Positions 1 to 9,089 of a stretch of DNA of 64,000 nucleotides are shown in pieces. The notes under the pieces are model-generated. The model was not told the DNA's origin. It was given only the letters and a program-made list of their open reading frames with translations, and ran no database searches. Source of the stretch: Paracoccus pantotrophus (lineage in GTDB: Bacteria > Pseudomonadota > Alphaproteobacteria > Rhodobacterales > Rhodobacteraceae). Where the stretch lies: the NCBI RefSeq assembly GCF_008824185.1, contig NZ_CP044426.1:1806501-1870500 (forward strand), written 5' to 3'. Position 1 is the stretch's first letter, and each line of letters begins with the position of its first letter. The translations under genes were made by a program, and so were the position numbers.

Positions 1-203
1 GACGCATCGCCTTTCGCGTCAACGACCGCGATTTCGGCAAGGCCGGGATCTTTGCCTTCGTGACCCGCGGCCCGCTTTTCGACGAGCGCCGGCCGGGCGA
101 CGAATCCGCCGCCGCCTTTGCCGAGGCGTTGGCAGCGCGGCGCGCGGCCGATCCCCAGCTCATCCTGGCCGCCACCCAGCGCGTCCTGGACCTGCGGCCC
201 TGA
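1..203 (+). CDS. 3' end of an unidentified gene upstream of the T6SS operon
   Basis: An open frame enters from the left edge (first complete codon at position 3) and ends at a TGA at 201-203, giving the last 66 residues of a protein. The tail is rich in Ala and Arg and ends in VLDLRP. I do not recognise the family. It does not look like the C-terminus of ClpV or of another T6SS core protein. It runs in the same direction as tssA, 138 nt upstream of the tssA start, so it could be the preceding gene of the same transcription unit. Coding status rests on the long open frame and GC3-rich codons typical of the neighbours. Confidence 0.55.
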   Translation, partial: RIAFRVNDRDFGKAGIFAFVTRGPLFDERRPGDESAAAFAEALAARRAADPQLILAATQRVLDLRP

Positions 204-341
204 CGGCGGATGGGCCCGGCGCGCGTCCCGCAAGGGGCATATCGGCCGATCCGCAGGATTTCATTGCGCAAAGCCGCAGTCCATGAGATGATTTTCCCAT
301 TTCGAGAAGAACATAATGCGGCCTTTGAGAAGGTTACTCCT

Positions 342-1478
342 ATGTTTCTCGCTCCGCTCGCCGTGCCGGATTCCGCCGGGCTGGATCTTCGCAACGACAT
401 GAGGTTCCTGGCGCTCGAAAGGGCGCTGGACGGGGCCTCTCGGGCGGCGCGGGCCGAACAGCTGGCCAAGGGCAATACCGGCGACGTGGCGCTGGACTGG
501 GCGCATCTGCTGGACGAGGCCGAGGCCCTGGCCCAGACCGGCCGCGACCTGCGCCTGCTGGTTGTCGTGGCGCGGATCATGACCAACATGCGCGGCCCCG
601 AGGGGCTGGCCGAGGGGCTGGACCTGCTGGCCGAGACGCTGGAAACCTGGTGGGACCACCTGCATCCCGCCCTGCGCGAGGGCCAGCTGGTACGCGAGGC
701 GGCGCTGCGCCGCATCAACGCGCTTTACCAGATCGAGAATGCCGATGCCGGCATCCTGGGCGATCTGGAGTTCAACACCGTCCTGGCCCCGCGTGGCCTG
801 CCGGTGGTCTCGGGCGGGGATCTGGCGGCGGGGGCGGTCTCGGCCTCGATGCTGGCGGCCGAGGGGCCGACCGGGCTTTCCGCCGCCGAACAGGCCGAGC
901 GCGAGGCCCGCCATGACGCCAGGGCGATGCGGGTGCTGACCGCCTGCCGCGCCCTGCGCGACACCGAGCCCGAAACGGTGGCGCGGCTCGAGGCGGGGCT
1001 TGCGGCCGCGCTGGCGGCGCTCGACCGGCTGGAGGCGGCCCTGGCCGCGCGCATCGGGGACGACCCGCCGACCCGCTTCCCGGCGCTGCGCCGGGTACTG
1101 GAGCGGATGGCGGCGACCCTGGCCAGCCCGCCGGCGCAATTCACCCGCACGGCCGCCCCGGCCACGGCGCAAGCAGCCGATGCGCCGGCCGCAGCGCCCG
1201 GCCCGATGCCCGGCCCCATGCCCGCCGCCGCGGCCGCTGCACCGGCATCGGCGGGCCTGCCGTCCCGGCTGGCCTCGCGCGCCCAGGTCGAGGCCTGCCT
1301 CGACCTCATCATCGATTTCTACGACCGCAACGAACCCGCCTCGCCCTTGCCGCATCTGGCGCGGCGGATGAAGAAGATGGTGCCGATGAACTTCCTGCAA
1401 TTGATGGAGGAACTGGCGCCGGGAGGGATGAAGGAATTCCGCAATGTCGCCGGAGTGACCGAGGACAAGGGACGCTGA
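342..1478 (+). CDS. tssA: T6SS protein TssA (ImpA N-terminal domain family)
   Basis: TssA organises baseplate docking and tail sheath/tube polymerisation. The open frame extends upstream to 210, but ATG 342 is preferred: it has a GAGAAGG Shine-Dalgarno (327-333) eight bases upstream, and the protein then begins MFLAPLAVPDSAGLDLR, the usual start of the ImpA_N domain. This gives 378 residues. The N-terminal half is helical ImpA_N-like (LLVVVARIMTNMRGPEGLAEGL, then the TWWDHLHP segment around residues 100-115). A Pro/Ala-rich linker follows near residues 275-310, then a C-terminal helical domain ending in PMNFLQLMEELAPGG. It is first in a tightly packed tss operon, 57 nt before tssB. The C-terminal part is short, so it may belong to a shorter TssA class. 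Confidence 0.9.
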   Translation: MFLAPLAVPDSAGLDLRNDMRFLALERALDGASRAARAEQLAKGNTGDVALDWAHLLDEAEALAQTGRDLRLLVVVARIMTNMRGPEGLAEGLDLLAETLETWWDHLHPALREGQLVREAALRRINALYQIENADAGILGDLEFNTVLAPRGLPVVSGGDLAAGAVSASMLAAEGPTGLSAAEQAEREARHDARAMRVLTACRALRDTEPETVARLEAGLAAALAALDRLEAALAARIGDDPPTRFPALRRVLERMAATLASPPAQFTRTAAPATAQAADAPAAAPGPMPGPMPAAAAAAPASAGLPSRLASRAQVEACLDLIIDFYDRNEPASPLPHLARRMKKMVPMNFLQLMEELAPGGMKEFRNVAGVTEDKGR

Positions 1479-1535
1479 CGGCAGGGCGCAATCGGGGACG
1501 GCGCCGGATGGCGCCGCGACAGGGAGTAACCCGCG

Positions 1536-2078
1536 ATGAGCGAGAGCAAGGCCAAGGTAATCGAACGCAATCGCGCCCCAAGGGTGCAGATCGCCTATGA
1601 CGTCGAGCATTACGGCAGCCCGACCACCATCGAACTGCCCTTCGTCATGGGGGTGATGGCGGATCTGGCGGGCAAGTCCACCTCGCGCGAGGCGCAGAAG
1701 CCGCCCGCCGAACGGTCCTTCGTCGAGGTGGATGCCGGCCGCTTCCCCGCCTTCATGGAGGCGCTGTCGCCCCGCGTCACCGCCCGCATCCCGAACCGCC
1801 TGCCCGGCAAGGAAGGCGAGGAGGGCGGCGAGGAGGAGATATTCGTGGACCTGACCTTTCGCAACATGGGCGATTTCGCCCCCGACCGCATCGCCGAGCA
1901 AATCCCGGAACTGGCCGAGCTGATGAAGATGCGCCGCAAGCTCGAGGAACTGCTGAGCTATATGGACGGCAAGGCCAGCGCCGAAAAGCGCATCGCCCAG
2001 CTTCTGAACGACGAGCCGCTGCTGGCCCGCATCGCCGAGCAGGCGGTGAGCCCGGCCAGCGACGGGACGGAGGGCTGA
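1536..2078 (+). CDS. tssB: T6SS contractile sheath small subunit TssB (VipA)
   Basis: TssB and TssC polymerise into the contractile sheath around the Hcp tube in the cytoplasm. The 180-residue product is of normal length. It shows the family's N-terminal PRVQIAYDVEHYG and the ELPFVMGVMADLAG segment, then a DLTFRNMGDFAPDRIAEQIPEL block that matches conserved TssB sequence. AGGGAG at 1521-1526 precedes the ATG by nine bases. tssC begins 3 nt after the stop, as expected for two subunits made in matched amounts. Confidence 0.97.
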   Translation: MSESKAKVIERNRAPRVQIAYDVEHYGSPTTIELPFVMGVMADLAGKSTSREAQKPPAERSFVEVDAGRFPAFMEALSPRVTARIPNRLPGKEGEEGGEEEIFVDLTFRNMGDFAPDRIAEQIPELAELMKMRRKLEELLSYMDGKASAEKRIAQLLNDEPLLARIAEQAVSPASDGTEG

Positions 2079-2081
2079 ACC

Positions 2082-3596
2082 ATGGCCGAACAGGAACTCA
2101 AGGGCACCGAAGCCGCCCCCGAAGCCGAGGCCGTCGACCTGGACGAGTTCGGCGCGCTTCTGGAAAAGGACTTCCGCGTCAAGGAACAGGACGACAGCGC
2201 CAAGCTGCGCGAACTGGTCGCCAACCTGGCGCTTGCCGCCCGCGAAAAGGCCGGCAGCGCCACGATTTCCGGCAATGCCGTGCGCTCGATCAAGTCGCTG
2301 ATCGCCGGCATCGACGAGTTGCTGACCGTGCAGATGAACGAGGTGCTGCACGCCCCCGAGATCCGCCGCATGGAAGGCAGCTGGCGCGGGCTGCATTACC
2401 TGGTCAACAACACCGAAACCGACACCATGCTCAAGATCCGGGTGCTGAACATCACCAAGGACGAGCTTGCCGACCAGCTGGAGGATTTCGAGGGGCAGAT
2501 GTGGGACCAGTCGCCCATGTTCCGCAAGCTCTATACCGAGGAATATTCCAGCTTCGGCGGCGCCCCCTTCGGCAGCATCATCGGGGATTACGAATTCAGC
2601 CACCATCCGCGCGACGTGGGGCTGCTGCGCAACCTGTCGGGGATCTGCGCCTCGGCGCATGCGCCCTTCATCGCGGCGGCCTCGCCCCGGCTGTTCCGCA
2701 TGGAAAGCTGGCAGGAACTGCCCAATCCGCAGGATCTGAAGATGGTCACATCCTCGCCCGATTACGCGGCCTGGCAAAGCCTGCGCGAAAGCGAGGATGC
2801 GCGCTATATCGGCCTGACCCTGCCGCGGGTGCTGGCGCGGCTGCCCTATGGGCCGGACACCATCCCGGTCAAGGGCTTCGACTTCCGCGAGGAGATCGAC
2901 GGCAAGCATGACCATTACGTCTGGATGAACGCCGCCTTCCCCATGGGGGTGAACATCAACCGCAGCCACAAGCTTTACGGCTGGGGCAGCCAGATCCGCG
3001 GCGTGGAATCCGGGGGCGCCGTCACCAACCTGCCGGTGCATACCTTCCCCAGCGACGACGGCTCGGTGGTGATGAAATGCCCCACCGAGATCGCCATCGA
3101 CGACCGGCGCGAACATGAACTGGCCAAGCTGGGGCTGATGCCGATCCTGCATCGCAAGAACACCGATATCGCGGCTTTCCTGGGCGCGCAGACCCTGCAG
3201 GATTGCGAGGCCCGCGCCGGGCGGCTGGTCGACCCCGATGCCCAGGCCAACGAGCGGCTGTCGGCGAACCTGCCCTATCTGCTGCCGGTCTGCCGCTTCG
3301 CGCATTACCTCAAGGCCATCGCCCGCGACAAGATCGGCACCTTCAAGGAACGCGCCGACATGGAGGTCTGGCTGTCCGAATGGATCAACCGCTACGTGCT
3401 GGCCAATACCGCCATGGCCGACGACAAGGCCAAGGCCAAGCGGCCGCTGGCCAAGGCCGAGGTGCAGGTGGACAGCGTCGAGGGCCGGCCCGGCTATTAC
3501 GCCGCCCGCTTCTACCTGCGCCCGCATTACCAGCTGGAAGGCATCAACGCCTCGCTGCGGCTGGTTTCGGAACTGCCCTCGGTCAAGGGGCCGTGA
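2082..3596 (+). CDS. tssC: T6SS contractile sheath large subunit TssC (VipB)
   Basis: The large sheath subunit, 504 residues, full length for the family. Recognisable blocks include RRMEGSWRGLHYLV, the SFGGAPFGSIIGDYEF stretch, LPYG and the C-terminal FYLRPHYQLEGINASLRLVSELP ending. In known systems it pairs with TssB, and the contracted sheath is recycled by ClpV; no clpV lies in this window. The gene directly follows tssB. It is followed by a GC-rich hairpin and a 143-nt gap before hcp, which may set different expression levels for sheath and tube. Confidence 0.97.
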   Translation: MAEQELKGTEAAPEAEAVDLDEFGALLEKDFRVKEQDDSAKLRELVANLALAAREKAGSATISGNAVRSIKSLIAGIDELLTVQMNEVLHAPEIRRMEGSWRGLHYLVNNTETDTMLKIRVLNITKDELADQLEDFEGQMWDQSPMFRKLYTEEYSSFGGAPFGSIIGDYEFSHHPRDVGLLRNLSGICASAHAPFIAAASPRLFRMESWQELPNPQDLKMVTSSPDYAAWQSLRESEDARYIGLTLPRVLARLPYGPDTIPVKGFDFREEIDGKHDHYVWMNAAFPMGVNINRSHKLYGWGSQIRGVESGGAVTNLPVHTFPSDDGSVVMKCPTEIAIDDRREHELAKLGLMPILHRKNTDIAAFLGAQTLQDCEARAGRLVDPDAQANERLSANLPYLLPVCRFAHYLKAIARDKIGTFKERADMEVWLSEWINRYVLANTAMADDKAKAKRPLAKAEVQVDSVEGRPGYYAARFYLRPHYQLEGINASLRLVSELPSVKGP

Positions 3597-3608
3597 CGCG
3601 CTTTTGCC

Positions 3609-3629
3609 CAGGGGCCGCGGCGGCCCCTG
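3609..3629 (+). terminator. GC-rich hairpin between tssC and hcp (attenuator or processing site)
   Basis: A perfect 9-bp stem (CAGGGGCCG at 3609-3617 pairing with CGGCCCCTG at 3621-3629) closes a 3-nt loop, 13 nt after the tssC stop. No T-run follows, so it is not a classical intrinsic terminator. It could slow or partly stop transcription, or protect the tssC 3' end. Whether it works in vivo is unknown. Confidence 0.35.
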
Positions 3630-3739
3630 CGGCGCCGGGCCGGCGGGTGCATGACGCGCGCGGCCCCTGACGCGGCCCCGAGGGGCCCCGCCATGTCTGA
3701 AACCCGGCTTGCCGAACAGGCCGAACAGGGAGATGTGAG

Positions 3740-4228
3740 ATGGCTTTCACCGGATACCTCAAGATCGACGGCATCGACGGCGAATCGCGCCGGGCCGATC
3801 ACGAAGGCGAAATCGACATCTGGGGCGCCGACCTGAAGGCCGAGCAGAAAAGCTCGGCCGCGACCGGGTCGGGCCGCGTGCGCGGTCGCGCCACCATCAG
3901 CGACCTGACGCTTTACAAATGGTATGACGCCGCCTCGCCCTACCTGGCGCTGGCCTGCATGCAAGGCAAGGCCTTCGAGGCGATGACCTTCACCGTCCGC
4001 AAGGATTCGGGCGAGGCGCATCTGGATTACCTGACCATCACCATGACCAACTGCCTGATCTCGTCCTATTCGATGAGCCAGAACCAGCCGGCCCCGGAAA
4101 TCGACACCATCGCCGAGCAGATCGGCATCTCGTTCGAAAAGGTCGCGATCAAATACGTCGTGCAGGCCGACGACCATTCGAAGGGCGACGAGCACGAGGT
4201 CGAGTACGACCTGATGGCGGCCAAGTGA
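3740..4228 (+). CDS. hcp: T6SS tube protein Hcp (TssD)
   Basis: Hcp forms hexameric rings that stack into the inner tube and carry effectors. The 162-residue product begins MAFTGYLKIDGIDGES, typical of the Hcp1-like family, and has the ASPYLALACMQGKAFEAMTF core and an EIDTIAEQIGISFEKVAIKY C-terminal block. Length is normal and there is no C-terminal extension that would suggest an evolved Hcp effector. A gaGGGAGatgtgag Shine-Dalgarno precedes the ATG. It sits between the sheath genes and the baseplate gene tssE. Confidence 0.97.
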   Translation: MAFTGYLKIDGIDGESRRADHEGEIDIWGADLKAEQKSSAATGSGRVRGRATISDLTLYKWYDAASPYLALACMQGKAFEAMTFTVRKDSGEAHLDYLTITMTNCLISSYSMSQNQPAPEIDTIAEQIGISFEKVAIKYVVQADDHSKGDEHEVEYDLMAAK

Positions 4229-4253
4229 CCGCCGGGATGCGCACAGGATCGCC

Positions 4254-5000
4254 ATGGCCAGCCCCGCCCCCGACCGCCCCCCGACCGCCGTGCCCCTCCA
4301 GGCGCGGCGCGAGGCGGTGCAGCCGAGCCTGTGGGACCGGCTGATCGACGACCTGCCCGCGCTGTCGGCCGAGATCGCAAGGCGCAAGGCGGCGCTGACC
4401 GCGCGCCACGGCGCCGCAGGGCTTCGGGCGCTGCTGACCGGCCAGGGTCGGGAGGGGCTCGACCCCGAGCAGGCGCGCGACCTGGCGGCCTTGGCGCAAT
4501 TGCAGGCCCGCCACGCCGCCTTGCAGGAGCGCGGCATCCGGGTCACGCCCGATGTCCTGCGCGAGGCGGTGCGCCGCGACATCGAGGATCTGTTCGGCAT
4601 CGAGCGGCTGGAGGTGCGCTATCTGCTGACGCCGGCCGAGCGCCGCGCCGCGCCCCCCGGCATCGCCGGCGGCGCCGAGGATCCGGCCGAGATGCTGGCC
4701 GATTTCCCCCATGTCCGCGCCTCGGTGCTGAATTACGGCGTGCCGGCCTTTGCCGGGCGGCGCGCGGGAGATTTCGACCACGAGGCGCTGGCCCGCGAAT
4801 TACGCGAGGTGCTGGCGGTGTTCGAGCCGCGCCTGCGCCGCGACACCATCCGCGTCAGGGTCGAGCCCGGCACCCGCATCGGCCTGCGCGTGCGCATCGA
4901 GGGGCTGTTGCTGATGGCCCCGGCGCCCGAGCGGCTGCGGCTGCTGACCACCATCGACCTGGACACGGGCATCGCCGCGACGGTGCTGGAGGAGGGCTGA
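4254..5000 (+). CDS. tssE: T6SS baseplate protein TssE (gp25-like), long variant
   Basis: TssE is the gp25-like baseplate wedge component that starts sheath assembly. The gp25 core is recognisable in the C-terminal half: DFPHVRASVLNYGVPAFAG, then a helix running into the EPRL motif (VLAVFEPRLRRDTIRVRVE, around residues 183-203), where the EPR signature is intact. At 248 residues it is clearly longer than the usual 140-180. The extra length is an Arg/Ala-rich N-terminal half (residues 20-120, predicted helical). The stop codon overlaps the tssF start by one base (TGATG), indicating translational coupling. Confidence 0.88.
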   Translation: MASPAPDRPPTAVPLQARREAVQPSLWDRLIDDLPALSAEIARRKAALTARHGAAGLRALLTGQGREGLDPEQARDLAALAQLQARHAALQERGIRVTPDVLREAVRRDIEDLFGIERLEVRYLLTPAERRAAPPGIAGGAEDPAEMLADFPHVRASVLNYGVPAFAGRRAGDFDHEALARELREVLAVFEPRLRRDTIRVRVEPGTRIGLRVRIEGLLLMAPAPERLRLLTTIDLDTGIAATVLEEG

Positions 5001-6862
5001 TGGACCGCGCCTTCCTTGCCGCCTACGAGGCCGAGCTGGACCATATCCGGGTGCTGGCCGGCGAATTCGCCGCCCTGCATCCCAACGTGGCGCGCAACCT
5101 GTCGCTGGACGCCGTGCCCTGCCCCGACCCCTATGTCGAGCGGCTGCTGGAGGGCGTGGCCTTCCTGGCCGCCCGCACGCGGATGAAGGTCGAGGCCGAG
5201 GGCCAGCGTTTCACCGCCGGGGTGCTGGACGCGCTCTGGCCCGACCTGGCCGCGCCGGGGCCGGCCATGGGCATCGGCGTGCTGCAACCCGGCCCGCAGG
5301 TGCAGGCCATGGCGGGCGGGCATCCGGTGCCGCGCGGCAGCCGCTTCGTCGCCGCCGCGCGCGAAGGCCTGGCCACCCGCGCCACCTATGCCACCGCGCA
5401 GGCGGTGACGCTCTGGCCGTTGGCGCTGGCGGCGGCGGATTACCTGCCCGACCGCGGCGCGCTGGCCGCCGCCGGCCTTGCCGTGCCGGGGGCCGAGGCG
5501 GGCATCCGCATCGGCCTGAACGCGACGGGTCCGGCCGCGCTGTCGGCGCTGGCGCTGGACCGGCTCGACCTGTGCTTTGCCGGCAGCGCGCGGGCGGGTC
5601 CGTTGTTCGACGCGATCTTCGGCAACGGGCTGGGGGCGCTGGCCCGGCCCGCCCGGCCGGGCGCGCAGGCGCTTCCCCTCGACTGGCCCGAACTGGTCGG
5701 CACCGGCGACGACGAGGGGCTGACCCCGCGCCTGCGCCGCAGCTTCGAGGGCTTCAGGCTGCTGCGCGACTATTTCCTGATGCCGGAACGCTTTCACTAC
5801 CTGCGGCTGGACGGGCTCGCCCCCGCCGCCCGGCAATGCGGCGAGGGGGTGGCGCTGGAGCTTGCCCTGCCGCTTGCCCGCCCCGAGCCGCTGCTGGAGG
5901 GGCTGGGCCGCGACGATTTCCGGCTGTTCGCCGTGCCGCTGGTCAACCTGTTCGAGAAAGAGTGCAACTTCGTCGAACTCGACCCGCGGGCGACGGCGCA
6001 TCCGGTCCATCCCGACCGCGCCCGCACCCGCGATTTCGAGGTCTATCGCCTGATCCGCGTCGCCGATGCCGACCGCGAGGGCGCGGACGGGCTGCTCTGC
6101 CCCGCCCATGCCCCCGAGGCGCCGCGCCACGCCGGCCCGGTCTGGTGGGCCGAGCGCCGCCCCCGCCGCCCGGCCACCGACGAAATCCGGCGCGGCCAGA
6201 TGCGCAGCTCCTATGCCGGGCATGACCTGTGGATCTCGGTCTCGCGCGCCGCGGACTGGATGCCGCGCCGGCTGGACATCCGCGCGCTTTGCACCAATCG
6301 CGACCTGCCGATCCTGGACGACACGCCGCGGCTGACGCCCGAGGGCGGCGAGCCGGTGATGCGGGTTGACTTGGTCGGCCCGATGCGCCGGCCGCAACCG
6401 GCGCTGGCGGGCGCACCGCCGCAGGCGGGTCAGGGCGGTGCGGCGGGGCTGGACGAGCTGACCTGGCGGCTGGTGGCGCAGCTTGCCTCGGGCCATCTGT
6501 CGCTGGCCGAGGCCGGGCGCGACGGCGCGCCGCTTTGCGCGCTGCTGGCGCTTTACGCCGATCGCGGCGATCCGCAGCTTGCCCGCCACGCCCGCGCCGT
6601 CGCCGCCGTCGCCAGCCGCCCGGTGATCGCGCGGCTGGACCTGCCCGGCCCGCTGGCCTTCGGCCGCGGCACCGAGATCACGCTGGAAATCGACGAGGCG
6701 CCGCTGGCCGGGGCCAGCCGGCTGCTTCTGCCAGCGCTGCTCGACCGGCTGTTCGCCCGGCACGCCTCGGTCAACAGCTTCGTGCGCACCCGCACCCGCC
6801 TTGTGCAGAAACAGGAGGAGATGTCATGGCCGATGCGGCCCGGCCTGCGCCCCCGGATCTGA
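5000..6862 (+). CDS. tssF: T6SS baseplate protein TssF (ImpG/VasA)
   Basis: TssF is the large wedge component of the T6SS baseplate, binding TssG and TssK. The ATG at 5000 overlaps the tssE stop by one base and starts MDRAFLAAYEAELDHIRVLAGEFAALHP, the standard TssF N-terminus. The protein has 620 residues, within the family norm. Other family-like blocks are NLFEKECNFVELD, and a C-terminal SRLLLPALLDRLFARHASVNSFVRTRTR segment. An open frame continues further upstream, but only in the shadow of tssE. The end overlaps tssG by 37 nt. Confidence 0.95.
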   Translation: MDRAFLAAYEAELDHIRVLAGEFAALHPNVARNLSLDAVPCPDPYVERLLEGVAFLAARTRMKVEAEGQRFTAGVLDALWPDLAAPGPAMGIGVLQPGPQVQAMAGGHPVPRGSRFVAAAREGLATRATYATAQAVTLWPLALAAADYLPDRGALAAAGLAVPGAEAGIRIGLNATGPAALSALALDRLDLCFAGSARAGPLFDAIFGNGLGALARPARPGAQALPLDWPELVGTGDDEGLTPRLRRSFEGFRLLRDYFLMPERFHYLRLDGLAPAARQCGEGVALELALPLARPEPLLEGLGRDDFRLFAVPLVNLFEKECNFVELDPRATAHPVHPDRARTRDFEVYRLIRVADADREGADGLLCPAHAPEAPRHAGPVWWAERRPRRPATDEIRRGQMRSSYAGHDLWISVSRAADWMPRRLDIRALCTNRDLPILDDTPRLTPEGGEPVMRVDLVGPMRRPQPALAGAPPQAGQGGAAGLDELTWRLVAQLASGHLSLAEAGRDGAPLCALLALYADRGDPQLARHARAVAAVASRPVIARLDLPGPLAFGRGTEITLEIDEAPLAGASRLLLPALLDRLFARHASVNSFVRTRTRLVQKQEEMSWPMRPGLRPRI

Positions 6863-7863
6863 CCGGGGAACCGCCCCCGCCCCCCGGCATCGAGGCCTTC
6901 GCCCTGATGCGGCGGCTGGAAGCGCCCGGCCGCCGCTTCGGCCATGCCGGCGGCCCGGACCAGGAGCCGGCGCGGCTGGGGCAAGAGATCCGGCTGGGCC
7001 CCGCCGCCTGCGAGGTCGCGCGCTTCAGCCCCGCCGAAGGCGACAGTCCCGCCCGCATCGCGCTGGAGATCACCGGGCTTTTCGGCCCCGAAGGCCCGAT
7101 GCCGCTGCATCTCAGCCGCCGCATGCTGGAACGCATGTCCGAACGCTGGTTCGCCGGCTCCGCCCAGCCCGAGCCGGGGGCGGATCGCGCCTTCCTGGAG
7201 TTCTGCAACCTGCTCCAACACCGGATGATGGCGCTTTACTACCGCGCCTTTGCCGAGGCGCAGCCCGCCCTCGCCGCCGATCACGGGTGCGAGGGCAGGC
7301 TTGCGGCGATGATCGCGGCGCTGGCCGGGCTCGGCCTGCCTGGCAGCGCCGAGACGCTGGACGATCCCGCGCCCGCCCTGCGCCATGCCACCGGGCTGGC
7401 CGGCCAGGTTCGCAGCCCCGAGGTGCTGGCGGCGCTGCTGTCGGACCTGCTGGACGCGCCGGTGCGGGTGGCCGAGTTCGTGCCCTATTGGCAGGACATC
7501 CCCGCCGCCCTGGCCAGCCGCCTTGGCCGCGCCCATGCCGGGCTTGGCCGGGGTGCGATGCTGGGTCCGCGGGTCTATCAGCCGCAGGCGCGGGCCGAGA
7601 TCACCGTCGGCCCGCTGCCGCTTGCGCAATACCGCCGGCTGGCCGAGGAAGGCGCGGAACGGGCGGCGCTGCGCCGCCTGCTGCGCTTTGCCATGGGCGA
7701 GGAGATCGGCTTCGACCTGCGGCTGGTGCTGGCCGCGCCCGAGGTACCGCCGCCCGCGCTGGGGCGGGGACCGGCGCTTGGCCGGACCGGCTGGCTGGGC
7801 AACGGGGCCGCGCGGGACCGCGACGACCTGCGCCTGCCCTTGGACGAAAGGCAGGCCGCCTGA
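6826..7863 (+). CDS. tssG: T6SS baseplate protein TssG (ImpH/VasB)
   Basis: TssG pairs with TssF (two TssF per TssG) in the baseplate wedge. The start at ATG 6826 is fixed by a strong AGGAGG at 6813-6818; longer upstream starts lie wholly inside tssF. The 345-residue protein has the family pattern: IEAFALMRRLE near the N-terminus, FSPAEGDSPARIALEITGLFGPEGPMPLHLS, FLEFCNLLQHRMMALYYRAFAEAQPA, and the late GRGAMLGPRVYQPQAR block. The stop overlaps the next start by one base (TGATG). Confidence 0.94.
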   Translation: MADAARPAPPDLTGEPPPPPGIEAFALMRRLEAPGRRFGHAGGPDQEPARLGQEIRLGPAACEVARFSPAEGDSPARIALEITGLFGPEGPMPLHLSRRMLERMSERWFAGSAQPEPGADRAFLEFCNLLQHRMMALYYRAFAEAQPALAADHGCEGRLAAMIAALAGLGLPGSAETLDDPAPALRHATGLAGQVRSPEVLAALLSDLLDAPVRVAEFVPYWQDIPAALASRLGRAHAGLGRGAMLGPRVYQPQARAEITVGPLPLAQYRRLAEEGAERAALRRLLRFAMGEEIGFDLRLVLAAPEVPPPALGRGPALGRTGWLGNGAARDRDDLRLPLDERQAA

Positions 7864-9089
7864 TGACCCTGCGCCTCACCGTCCTCACCAGCCCCGTTCC
7901 CCAGCCCCAAACCGAATTGCGGCTGGAGGGCGGCCGGGCGGTGCTGGGGCGCGAGCCGGGCTGCGACTGGCAGATCGACGATCCCGAGATGTTCGTCTCG
8001 CGCCGCCATTGCATCGTCGAGGCCACGGCCGAGGGCTGGACCGTCACCGATACCAGCTCGGGCGGGCTGTTCATCGACGCGGCGGCCGAGCCGCTGGGAC
8101 CGGGCCGCAGCACCGCGCTGCGCGACGGGATGCGGTTGCGACTGGGCGACGTGACGCTGGGCGTGGCCGTCGAGGCCGGGGCGCAGGCCGCCGCGGCGGC
8201 GCCCACCGATCCGGGCATCGGCGTCGACCCGTTCTTCGCCCCCCGCGAGCCACCGCCGCCGCCGCCGCGGCCCTCGGAACTGCCCGAGCCCTTCGAGCGC
8301 ACCACCGGCCGTTTCGCGCCGCCGCTGCCGCCCGCACCGCCGCCGGGCTTCGACGATCCCTTCACGCTGGACCCGCTGCCCGCCGCACCGCCTGCCGCGC
8401 CGGCCCCGCAAGGCGACGGCTGGAACTGGGGGCCATCCGGCGCGACACCGCCCCAGCCCGACCCCGCGCCCGTCGCGGCAACCCCTTCCCCCGCCCTGGC
8501 CCCGCAACCGCAGCCGCCATCCGACGCGGCCGCCGCCTTTCTGCGCGGCGCCGGGCTGGATCCGTCGGGCACCGAGGACGTGGACCTCGAGGCGCTTGGC
8601 CGGCGCTACCGCATGCTGGCCGAGGGGCTGGTCGCATTGCTGCGCGCGCGGGCCGAGGAAAAGGGCTCGCTGCGCGTCGCCCGCACCACGCTGGGCGCGG
8701 CCCAGGTCAACCCGCTGAAATTCCTGGCCATGCCCGACGAGCAGGTGGCTGCGCTGGTCGCGCCGCGCGGGGCGGGCTATCTGGAGCCCGACGCGGCCAT
8801 CGCCGAGGCGTTCCGCGATCTCGCCGACCACCGGATGCGCAGCTGGCACGGCTTGCAGGCGGCGCTGCGCCGGATGATCGACCGCTTCTCGCCCGAGGCG
8901 ATCGAGGCGCAGCTGGCCGATGCCGGGACGCTGCGGGCGCTGCTGGCCGGCGGGCGCTCGGCGCTGCTCTGGGACGCCTATGCCGCCCGCTGGGCCGAGA
9001 TCGCCCGCGCCGCCGAAGACCGTTTCCTGGGCGAGGTCGGCGCCGAATTCCGCGATGCCTACGAAACCCCCGAGAGGAGCGAGCCATGA
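7863..9089 (+). CDS. T6SS-associated FHA domain protein (Fha/TagH family)
   Basis: A 408-residue cytoplasmic protein with an N-terminal forkhead-associated domain (residues about 1-100: AVLGREPGCDWQIDDPEMFVSRRHCIVEA, then TDTSSGGLFID). The FHA signature residues G-R, S-R-H and the later N/S-G positions are visible. FHA domains bind phosphothreonine. A long Pro-rich linker (about residues 115-230) joins it to a C-terminal helical domain (AAAFLRGAGLDPSGTEDVDLEALGRRYRMLAEGLVALLRAR) characteristic of TagH proteins. In the threonine phosphorylation pathway of Pseudomonas T6SS, Fha is the substrate of PpkA and PppA. A PppA-like phosphatase is present at 22063-22839 but no kinase is visible. It overlaps tssG by 1 nt and tssJ by 4 nt. 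Confidence 0.9.
   Translation: MTLRLTVLTSPVPQPQTELRLEGGRAVLGREPGCDWQIDDPEMFVSRRHCIVEATAEGWTVTDTSSGGLFIDAAAEPLGPGRSTALRDGMRLRLGDVTLGVAVEAGAQAAAAAPTDPGIGVDPFFAPREPPPPPPRPSELPEPFERTTGRFAPPLPPAPPPGFDDPFTLDPLPAAPPAAPAPQGDGWNWGPSGATPPQPDPAPVAATPSPALAPQPQPPSDAAAAFLRGAGLDPSGTEDVDLEALGRRYRMLAEGLVALLRARAEEKGSLRVARTTLGAAQVNPLKFLAMPDEQVAALVAPRGAGYLEPDAAIAEAFRDLADHRMRSWHGLQAALRRMIDRFSPEAIEAQLADAGTLRALLAGGRSALLWDAYAARWAEIARAAEDRFLGEVGAEFRDAYETPERSEP

Noticed and set aside
261..3527. 1088-residue minus-strand open frame opposite tssA-tssC
   Set aside because: Same high-GC shadow effect; no domain, and all three sense genes are well supported.
3694..3836. Small plus-strand frame (MSETRLAEQ...) between tssC and hcp
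   Set aside because: It runs into hcp in another frame, lacks a good ribosome site and matches nothing.
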